Positions 1 through 4,834 of a DNA stretch of 9,169 nucleotides are shown piece after piece. The position numbers and the translations under genes are program-made. Origin of the DNA: PALSA-1004 sp046715035 (GTDB lineage Bacteria > Pseudomonadota > Gammaproteobacteria > Burkholderiales > SG8-41); contig JBKJZR010000311.1 of the NCBI GenBank assembly GCA_046715035.1, positions 1 to 9,169 of the forward strand. Reading direction: 5' to 3'. The stretch's first letter is position 1. Every line of letters begins with the position of its first letter. The notes beneath the pieces were generated by a model. That model was given only the letters and a program-made list of their open reading frames with translations. It had not been told where the DNA came from and ran no database searches.

Positions 1-301
1 GATCAACGTAGGGCGCCCGCGCGACGATGGCGGCGCCTTCCTGGCTGGCGACGCACCCGCCCACACCGATCAGCAGCGCGGGGTTGGCCTGTTTCAGGTG
101 CCGCACGCGGCCGAGGTCATGAAAGACCTTTTCCTGGGCTTTCTCCCGCACCGAGCAGGTGTTAAACAGGATCACATCCGCGTCATCGGGGCTGTCTGCC
201 GCAACCGTGCCATCGGCCGCGTGGAGCACGTCGGCGATCTTGGCCGAGTCGTACTCGTTCATCTGGCAGCCGAAAGTCTTGATAAACAGTCTGTCGGGCA
301 C
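1..301 (-). CDS. miaB: MiaB, tRNA-2-methylthio-N6-dimethylallyladenosine synthase, N-terminal part (runs off the window)
   Basis: Radical-SAM methylthiotransferase that converts i6A37 to ms2i6A37 in tRNAs reading codons that begin with U. The 100 residues in the window are the N-terminal UPF0004 (methylthiotransferase) domain. The three cysteines that bind the auxiliary [4Fe-4S] cluster are visible: Cys12 in FGCQMNEYD, Cys49 in NTCSVREKAQEKVF and Cys83 in GVGGCVASQEG. These blocks are nearly identical to E. coli MiaB as I remember it. The radical-SAM CxxxCxxC motif and TRAM domain lie beyond position 1. The start is GTG (301-299): the next codons upstream in frame run into a stop at 322-320, and the protein then starts at the usual distance before FGCQMN. 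The stop of the upstream gene is one base away, so the two are probably translationally coupled, with the purine-rich GAAAAAAG before the stop as the likely ribosome binding site. Confidence 0.96.
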   Translation of the reverse strand, partial: MPDRLFIKTFGCQMNEYDSAKIADVLHAADGTVAADSPDDADVILFNTCSVREKAQEKVFHDLGRVRHLKQANPALLIGVGGCVASQEGAAIVARAPYVD

Positions 302-302
302 G

Positions 303-632
303 CTACTTTTTTCTTTGGTTCAGCTGACTCTGCTCGAATGGCGTGAGGATGTAGATGCGCGCGACGTCGCCCTGCAGATCCGTGGTGAATACGATATCTG
401 CGCCGGCGGGCAGCGCGCTATGTACGAGCGTGCGGTTGTGCTGGTCGTAAATGACCGCGCCCGGCGCCAGTCTTACCTGCCTGTTGCCGAGGGCGACGTA
501 CGGCATGGGCAACTGCTGCGTGCCCACGGTGGTGCGTTTGGCGTTCGGCGGCAGCGTACGCAGTTGCGCAAAGCCGCTGCCCGACACTGCCACGCCAAGC
601 ACCAAACTCAATAAAAGCAGTAACTTACGCAT
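303..632 (-). CDS. Small secreted protein of unknown function upstream of miaB
   Basis: A 109-residue protein starting MRKLLLLL. Residues 1-22 are a clear Sec signal peptide (basic start, leucine-rich core, GFA before Gln23 as cleavage site), so the mature protein of about 87 residues is probably periplasmic; no lipobox cysteine is seen. The mature part begins QLRTLPPNAKR and holds RLAPGAVIYDQHNRTL and a near-terminal RIYILTPFEQ. I recall similar betaproteobacterial proteins of unknown function with an LRTIPxxAKR start, an RLAPGAxIRD centre and an ILTPxE end, but no function. The frame is open 12 codons further upstream to an ATG at 668; the start at 632 is chosen because the signal peptide begins there. 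Its stop (305-303) lies one base before the miaB GTG, so the two form one transcription unit. The region upstream (633-690) probably holds the promoter, but no convincing -35/-10 pair is placed. Confidence 0.85.
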   Translation of the reverse strand: MRKLLLLLSLVLGVAVSGSGFAQLRTLPPNAKRTTVGTQQLPMPYVALGNRQVRLAPGAVIYDQHNRTLVHSALPAGADIVFTTDLQGDVARIYILTPFEQSQLNQRKK

Positions 633-690
633 CTCTGCACGATAACACAGCCGTTGCACCAAAGGCAATTCTGTATGCGGGTCACGTACC

Positions 691-724
691 TAAAGAAAAA
701 AGGCCTGCAGGGCAGGCCGTTTTT
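691..724 (-). terminator. Rho-independent terminator, possibly bidirectional
   Basis: A perfect 7-bp stem (702-708 GGCCTGC with 712-718 GCAGGCC) and a 3-nt loop. On the minus strand it is followed by TTTTTTCTTT (700-691), and on the plus strand by GTTTTT (719-724). It lies 80 nt past the stop of the SNF2 helicase gene, which reads towards it. It may instead be the original terminator of the tRNA-Met gene, because an 11-bp copy of the tRNA 3' end lies 14 bases upstream of the T-flanked hairpin on the minus strand. Confidence 0.85.
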
Positions 725-738
725 CCGTGCTGCGAACC

Positions 739-749
739 TGGTGATGGGT
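739..749 (-). repeat. Copy of the tRNA-Met 3' end, candidate distal attachment site
   Basis: Eleven bases, ACCCATCACCA on the minus strand, are identical to the end of the T-stem, the 3' acceptor strand and the discriminator base of tRNA-Met (4483-4473), in the same orientation. Five of the next nine bases towards the tRNA 5' side also match. Its place between the last gene of the suspected element and a tRNA-style terminator is where a tRNA-integrating element would leave its distal att site. A chance match of this length within this short gap is unlikely but not excluded. Confidence 0.5.
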
Positions 750-805
750 ACTATCGAATAATGGTTGGAAAGCCGCGCCAGTGCTCGATGACGGCGACGA
801 CAAGC

Positions 806-3274
806 TTATTTCCCTTTTGAAGAGGGCAGAAAAGCCGCGAGCATCTGGGCGATCGTTGTCAGTGTATGCGGTTCGGGCAGCGGTAACCGCAGATAGCTCC
901 GTCCGCTACTTGCGTCGGTCTCGAGAAACGGATTTTGGTGGGTGGGTGCATGGTCAATTCCGGCCTGCTGCGAAGCGGCCGAGAGCTGTGTAAGGAATTT
1001 GATTCCAGTGTCGATCAGTCCGCGTAGCGCGTCGTGTTCTGGCCCATGCCTTCCCGGCGGTCGATCGCGAACCGGTGATTGAGTCTCCGCGATTGCGGCG
1101 CGTTCATCCTGACGCGGTGCATCCGGGGACTTGGTTTCGGTTGGCGATTGTAACGACGGTTCGCGAATCTCCACGCTGCCCATTGCGCCGGTCGCCTTCT
1201 CCACTCCCTCAATGAAGCGCGCAAGGCGCGTGCCATTCATCGAGATTTCACTGCTGCCGCCGTCGAGAACCCCCGCAAAAAGCGACTTCTTGAAACTTAG
1301 CAGCGATAGCATGCCTTCCTCGATGGTGCCTTGCGCGATAAAGTTGACGACTTGAACGCTGCGCTGCTGGCCCATGCGATGCACGCGTGCGATGCGCTGT
1401 TCCAGCACGGCAGGATTCCATGGCTGGTCCATGTTAATGACGGTTGCGGCGTGCTGAAGATTGAGTCCGACTCCGCCCGCATCGGTGGAGAGGAACACCC
1501 GGCACTGCGGATCGTGGCGAAAGCACTCGATCAGGCCCCCGCGCTTCTCTGCTGGAACGCCGCCGTGGAACAGCACGTGGCCCCAGCCGCGCGTGACGAT
1601 CCGGCGAGCGATCAGTTCGTGCGTACCTACCCATTGGCTGAAAACCACGACCTTCGCCTCCGGATCTTCAAAGATGTCCTCCAGCAAAGCCGTCAGTTCG
1701 TCCGCTTTGACGCCGTGGTCGGTTTCGTGGTCGAGCAGGAAAGTGCTGTTGCACGACATGCGCATGTTCTGAAGTGCGCAAGTGAGGCGCCGCTGGTCGG
1801 CGTCCGACAGAAAGCGGTATTTGCGCCATTTGTGAACGATACGCGCGACGGTTTCCCGGTTCTCCTCGTGAAATACCATCTGCTGCTCGGTCATTGCCAC
1901 GAACACGTTCTTGTCGGTGCGTTTCGGCAACTGGGACAGCACTTCGCTCTTGCGCCGGCGGATCATCACCGGCGCCAGGGTGCGACCGATGGCGTCGAGT
2001 TTGCGGTAACCCACCACGCGCCCGTGGTCATCGCGGACCTGGTGTTCGTGCAGCAGCCGCCAAGTGGGGCCGAGGCGATGCTGGTCGACGAACTGCACAA
2101 TGGATATCAGTTCCTCCAGCCGGTTTTCCAGCGGCGTGCCGGTCAGCACGAAAGCGTAGGGGCTTTCGATGCGCTTCAGTGCCCGCGCCGCGATCGTATT
2201 CCAGTTCTTGATGCGCTGCGCTTCATCCACGATCACCACATCGGGCGACCATCCCGCGATCAAGTCGAGGTCGCGCGCCAGCGTGTCGTAGGCGGCGATC
2301 TTCCATGTGCTGCTTTCGGTATACTGCTGGCGGCGCTTGGCTTGGCCACCACTGATGACGAGGCCCTTGCGCCCCGCAAAACGGGCAAACTCTAGTTCCC
2401 ACTGGTGCTTGAGCGAAGCCGGACAGACGACCAGCACTCGCTCTGCTCCCAGGTGCCGAGACAGGATTTCCGCGGCAGCGATGGCCTGGATTGTTTTTCC
2501 GAGGCCCATGTCGTCACCGATCAGGCATCGGCCAGCGCGCGCGGCGAACAGGGCGCCTTCGGCTTGATAGGGATGCAACCGTGCTTTCAGCATTCGGCGC
2601 AACGCCGGGCTATCTGCGCCGTCGGGGAAGGCTTTGTCGATCACTCGCCCGCGCTGTTCCGCGTCATGTATCTGAGCAATGAAGTCCAGTGCATCGTCGT
2701 ATACGCGTATTTCGTGCTTGCCAGCATGCTCAGCGAGGAATCGGTCGAGTCGCGAGAAGCGCTCCGGTGCGAGTGTCCATCCCGCATGCTCGTCGAATAG
2801 CCGGGATGCGGCCGAGCGCAGTGGTGCAGGGCATTTCGCGCCCGCGCGGAAATGGAGGCTGCGGCGTGAACCGTAGCGAAGATAGATTTCGCTGAACGGT
2901 GGGTGATAGCCTTGCTTGAACGCACTGCGTCCACCGCGCTTTTTTTCCAGCCTCGCCAACGTAAACTCAATGTGCTTGCAGGTTCCCAGCTCGTTGGTCG
3001 CATAATCGGGACAGGAGCAATAGTTGTCCCCCACGCCAGTCCCCCGAATCGCGACCCGGTAATGGCCGTGTGACGTCGTGTTGGTGACGCGGAACTCGGA
3101 GAACACCGGTTCGGCCCCGATGTTCTCCAATGCGAATTTCTGTTCCCGCCCGTACTGGCGACGCAGGGCGGCTTGCCATGCTTCCGGCGCCATATCCGTC
3201 GGCGGGTGCAGGCGGGATAGGCGGGGGTTGAGTTTAGCGGCCTTCTTCCTGGTGGGGCGCTTGGTGTTTTTCAT
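806..3274 (-). CDS. SWIM zinc-finger SNF2-family helicase/ATPase
   Basis: An 822-residue protein. After a basic N-terminus comes a SWIM zinc finger (Cys86, Cys88, Cys99, His101, pattern CxC...CxH), then two SNF2 helicase lobes. Motif I is DDMGLGKT at 254-261, motif II DEAQ at 350-353, motif III LTGTPLENR at 377-385, motif V STDAGGVGLNLQ at 596-607 and motif VI QRIARVHRMGQ at 626-636. The last 150 residues hold a charged, Pro/Ser-rich linker and a short leucine-rich end with no recognised domain. Such proteins are ATP-driven double-stranded DNA translocases that remodel or displace DNA-bound proteins; SWIM fingers bind DNA or protein. The cellular role is unknown, and SNF2 translocases occur in several phage-defence systems. 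The frame is intact and all ATPase motifs are present. No Shine-Dalgarno is obvious before the ATG at 3274; Met28 is an alternative start. The gene lies 25 nt after the stop of a decayed primase-helicase gene on the same strand, which suggests a former operon. Motif II reads DEAQ instead of the usual SNF2 DEAH. Confidence 0.92.
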   Translation of the reverse strand: MKNTKRPTRKKAAKLNPRLSRLHPPTDMAPEAWQAALRRQYGREQKFALENIGAEPVFSEFRVTNTTSHGHYRVAIRGTGVGDNYCSCPDYATNELGTCKHIEFTLARLEKKRGGRSAFKQGYHPPFSEIYLRYGSRRSLHFRAGAKCPAPLRSAASRLFDEHAGWTLAPERFSRLDRFLAEHAGKHEIRVYDDALDFIAQIHDAEQRGRVIDKAFPDGADSPALRRMLKARLHPYQAEGALFAARAGRCLIGDDMGLGKTIQAIAAAEILSRHLGAERVLVVCPASLKHQWELEFARFAGRKGLVISGGQAKRRQQYTESSTWKIAAYDTLARDLDLIAGWSPDVVIVDEAQRIKNWNTIAARALKRIESPYAFVLTGTPLENRLEELISIVQFVDQHRLGPTWRLLHEHQVRDDHGRVVGYRKLDAIGRTLAPVMIRRRKSEVLSQLPKRTDKNVFVAMTEQQMVFHEENRETVARIVHKWRKYRFLSDADQRRLTCALQNMRMSCNSTFLLDHETDHGVKADELTALLEDIFEDPEAKVVVFSQWVGTHELIARRIVTRGWGHVLFHGGVPAEKRGGLIECFRHDPQCRVFLSTDAGGVGLNLQHAATVINMDQPWNPAVLEQRIARVHRMGQQRSVQVVNFIAQGTIEEGMLSLLSFKKSLFAGVLDGGSSEISMNGTRLARFIEGVEKATGAMGSVEIREPSLQSPTETKSPDAPRQDERAAIAETQSPVRDRPPGRHGPEHDALRGLIDTGIKFLTQLSAASQQAGIDHAPTHQNPFLETDASSGRSYLRLPLPEPHTLTTIAQMLAAFLPSSKGK

Positions 3275-3299
3275 GTACTGTACGGGTGTGCGGTTCTGA

Positions 3300-4070
3300 T
3301 TAGCGCGGCATTTTACCTGTGCATAAGTTCAGATCTGACTCGATTGCGGCATCACGAATGGTATATCCCATGGCGCGGTACCCGCGCAAGCGCCTCTCGC
3401 ACATCTTTGCCAGCACCGCGACGCGATCGTCCACATAGTCATAGATTCGAATTCGATCTTGTCGGCATGCACTCGATGTAATCGCCCGGCGTACTGCTGC
3501 AGCGTTCCGCGCTACGAAATCGGCAATGCGAGGAACAACGTGTCGAGAGGCGCATGATCGAATCCCTCGCCGATGAGCCGTCCAGTCGCTACCAGAACCC
3601 AGCCCGATTGGTCCTTTAGCTGAGCAAGGCTTTCAATGCGTTCATTTGCGTTGTCGCCGACCAAGGCGGCCATGCAGGACGATCACACGTGCCAGCCGAC
3701 TCGGGACGAGATCTGCAAAGAAGATCCACGCATGCGCCCCTTTACCCGATCGTGAAATCTCCATGGAAGCGGGGACGCCGAAATCGTGGCACGTAGCAAC
3801 GAAGGCGCGAACGTCGTCGCGCCATGCGCCCTCGTCAAAGTCAACGGCAAGGAACCAACAGGTTTCATTTGTGAGAAGAGGGTAGACACCAATCGTCTTG
3901 CGACCGGCGAGATGATCATATGCAGCCGCACTGTCGAACGACAGAAACGCCTGGGTTCTGCATTCGGTGCATTTGATTCGCGGCTTCTGGCGAATTCTCG
4001 ACCGCCGCTCGTTCGCGCAGACGGGAGCGCATCCGGATTTTCCTTTCGCGTTTTCCCAGCGCTTGGCGTA
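3300..4070 (-). pseudogene. TOTE-type archaeo-eukaryotic primase-helicase, truncated and internally deleted remnant
   Basis: Minus-strand reading recovers two separated parts of one known architecture. From 4070 to about 3690 one open frame gives the primase N-terminal part: YAKRWEN, zinc-ribbon cysteines (CAPVC, then KPRIKCTEC), GVYPLL, the metal-binding AVDFDE (motif hDhD) and SRSGKGAHAWIFF (motif sxH). It continues in frame into VIVLHGRLGRRQR, which belongs to the C-terminal lobe of the superfamily 2 helicase half, so the rest of the primase (including its third catalytic acidic motif) and the helicase ATP-binding lobe are deleted. The frame then hits TGA at 3644-3642. One base shift restores NERIESLAQL, ATGRLIGEGFDHAPLDTLFLALP, a TAG (3514-3512) where homologues have Trp, and RGTLQQYAGRLHRVH. 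A second one-base shift near 3452 restores IRIYDYVDDRVAVLAKM and RLRGYRAMGYTIRD to a natural TAA at 3302-3300. The start is also missing, as a stop lies three codons before 4070. Intact homologues are, from memory, roughly 900-1000 residues. The family is the primase-helicase of 'TOTE conflict systems', thought to act in inter-element conflict. Confidence 0.88.
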
Positions 4071-4119
4071 CCCTATTTAGTATCGTGCCCTACGACCGAA
4101 GGCCAGTCGCAGCTGCGGG

Positions 4120-4314
4120 TTAAGGAACCGTCGTACCGTGGCGCTCAGCCAGTTCCAGCAGAGCGAATGGATGAATGCGGGCGTCCAACAGGCAAGTTTC
4201 AATGCTGCCGTCAGAATTGCGACTGTCACCGATCGTGTAGGGTTTGGACGTAGCGGTGCCACTCGGGGTTACCCCCGGCTTGGCGTTACGGATCGCGGTA
4301 TCGGTCAGAGACAT
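4120..4314 (-). pseudogene. Tyrosine recombinase (P4-like integrase) N-terminal remnant
   Basis: The first residues, MSLTDTAIRNAKPG (4314-4273), match the highly conserved start of DUF4102-type phage/island integrases (M-x-LTDTAIRNAKP-x). A later KPYTIGDS may correspond to the KPYKLxDGGGL segment of these enzymes after a short insertion. From about residue 32 the frame (NSDGSIETCLLDARIHPFALLELAERHG) no longer resembles an integrase, and it stops after 64 residues, compared with about 400 in the family. No Arg-His-Arg-Tyr catalytic core is present. The ATG at 4314 lies about 155 nt downstream of the tRNA-Met 3' end, where such integrase genes normally sit. The sequence between its stop and 4071 (about 50 nt) is not recognised. 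What the out-of-family tail derives from is unknown. Confidence 0.7.
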
Positions 4315-4350
4315 GGGGCCATCTCATCTCGAAAAACCGCAGATGGCCCC
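4315..4350. repeat. Perfect 10-bp inverted repeat abutting the integrase start codon
   Basis: GGGGCCATCT at 4315-4324 and AGATGGCCCC at 4341-4350 are exact reverse complements separated by 16 bases. The right-hand arm in minus-strand reading ends directly at the ATG of the integrase remnant, so in mRNA the hairpin would occupy the ribosome binding site. No T-run follows it on either strand, so it is not a terminator. It could be an operator, a translational control hairpin or part of the element's attachment region. Confidence 0.6.
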
Positions 4351-4400
4351 AATTCCCCAAAAAAACCGGATTTCAATAACCTTGATTGGGCTACTGCGAC

Positions 4401-4444
4401 AAAAAAAGTCCGGAAGCCTTGTTTTAAATTGGCTTTCCGGACTT
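4401..4444 (-). terminator. Rho-independent terminator downstream of tRNA-Met
   Basis: On the minus strand AAGTCCGGAAAGCC pairs with GGCTTCCGGACTT (13 bp, one bulged base) around a 12-nt AT-rich loop (4419-4430). It is followed by an unbroken run of T (complement of 4401-4407). It begins 25 nt after the tRNA CCA end and would release the tRNA precursor, insulating it from the integrase remnant. Confidence 0.92.
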
Positions 4445-4469
4445 CTTTGGACTTCTTAGAACAATGTAA

Positions 4470-4546
4470 TGGTGGTGATGGGTGGAATTGAACCACCGAC
4501 CTTGGCGTTATGAGTGCCACGCTCTAACCGACTGAGCTACATCACC
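4470..4546 (-). tRNA. tRNA-Met (anticodon CAU, elongator type), CCA encoded
   Basis: The 77-nt cloverleaf reads: acceptor GGTGATG with CATCACC, D-arm GCTC/GAGC, anticodon loop CTCATAA, T-arm GGTGG/CCACC with TTCAATT loop, discriminator A, then CCA. The anticodon is CAU. The first base pair is a normal G-C pair, unlike initiator tRNA. The acceptor lacks the C4-G69/C5-G68 pairs that favour lysidine modification in tRNA-Ile2, so elongator Met is favoured. The anticodon stem (TGGCA with CGCCA) ends in an A-C mismatch at positions 31-39. Its 3' half appears to have served as an integration site. Confidence 0.95.
4473..4483 (-). repeat. tRNA-Met 3' segment repeated at 739-749, candidate proximal attachment core
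   Basis: ACCCATCACCA (minus strand) covers the end of the T-stem, the acceptor 3' strand and the discriminator base. The same 11 bases in the same orientation occur about 3.7 kb away, beyond the SNF2 gene. Tyrosine recombinases commonly use tRNA 3' ends as attB and restore the gene on insertion, leaving such a repeat. Confidence 0.5.
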
Positions 4547-4556
4547 AAAAGCATGA

Positions 4557-4585
4557 ATTTTCGGGTCTTGCGCCCGGTGCGTCAA
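4557..4585 (-). promoter_or_regulatory. Proximal sigma-70-type promoter of tRNA-Met
   Basis: TTGACG (4585-4580, 5 of 6 matches to consensus), a 17-bp spacer and GAAAAT (4562-4557, 4 of 6). Ten bases separate the -10 box from the mature tRNA 5' end, so transcription would begin a few bases upstream of the tRNA. Confidence 0.65.
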
Positions 4586-4683
4586 TCGCGCGCCCCCGCG
4601 TCCAACACCACTGCGCGGCCCACAGTTCCACGGGATTCCCTGCGCGACACTTCGGCACCCTGGAGCCCGAGCGAAGGCGCGCG

Positions 4684-4712
4684 AGTCTAATTTTTGACTC
4701 CGGCAATGTCAA
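4684..4712 (-). promoter_or_regulatory. Upstream sigma-70-type promoter directed at tRNA-Met
   Basis: TTGACA (4712-4707, full consensus), a 17-bp spacer and TAGACT (4689-4684, 4 of 6). Transcription would begin near 4677, about 130 nt before the tRNA, giving a tandem arrangement with the proximal promoter. No gene is recognised in the stretch between (4586-4683). Confidence 0.55.
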
Positions 4713-4784
4713 GTTGATCCCGGGCGCAGTTCCGCACCCATTGTTCCGCTCGTCTGCGCGATGCGACCGCCGGGCGGGCATCTT

Positions 4785-4813
4785 TTGCGGAGGACCTGCC
4801 TGCCGATTAAACT
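4785..4813 (+). promoter_or_regulatory. Candidate promoter of the ubi-type hydroxylase/dsbC/tonB-like operon
   Basis: TTGCGG (4785-4790), a 17-bp spacer and TAAACT (4808-4813, 4 of 6 matches). It would start transcription near 4820, leaving a very short leader before the ribosome binding site. The -35 box is weak. Confidence 0.4.
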
Positions 4814-4823
4814 CAGGATACAT

Positions 4824-4830
4824 AAGGAAG
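4824..4830 (+). promoter_or_regulatory. Ribosome binding site that fixes a TTG start
   Basis: AAGGAAG lies 4 nt before TTG at 4835. An in-frame TAA at 4823-4825 rules out any earlier start, and the protein's FAD-binding strand begins immediately after the TTG. Confidence 0.75.
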
Positions 4831-4834
4831 TAGT

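Larger units (their letters stand above)
739..4483 (-). mobile_element. Eroded integrative element at tRNA-Met (putative)
   Basis: The block is bounded by the tRNA-Met 3' end and an 11-bp direct repeat of it. It contains, all on the minus strand, the start of a P4-like integrase gene next to the tRNA, a truncated TOTE-type primase-helicase pseudogene, and an intact SWIM/SNF2 helicase gene. An integrase beside the tRNA with cargo behind it is the standard layout of elements that integrate into tRNA 3' ends. The stretch between tRNA and integrase is visibly more AT-rich than the flanking housekeeping genes. The integrase is reduced to its N-terminus, so the element cannot move by itself. The element assignment is inference; the bounds depend on the short repeat. 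Confidence 0.5.

Noticed and set aside
1331..2395. A 354-codon plus-strand open frame
   Set aside because: It lies wholly antisense to the SNF2 helicase gene, whose motifs are unambiguous. Its product shows no recognisable domain; long antisense frames are common in GC-rich DNA.
3310..3315. TAAAAT as a -10 box for the SNF2 gene
   Set aside because: The hexamer is good, but no acceptable -35 lies 16-18 bp upstream, and it sits inside the former coding end of the pseudogene.
3786..4253. A 155-codon plus-strand open frame in the gap between SNF2 and the tRNA
   Set aside because: It overlaps the primase pseudogene and integrase stub antisense. The minus strand gives recognisable motifs while this frame gives none.
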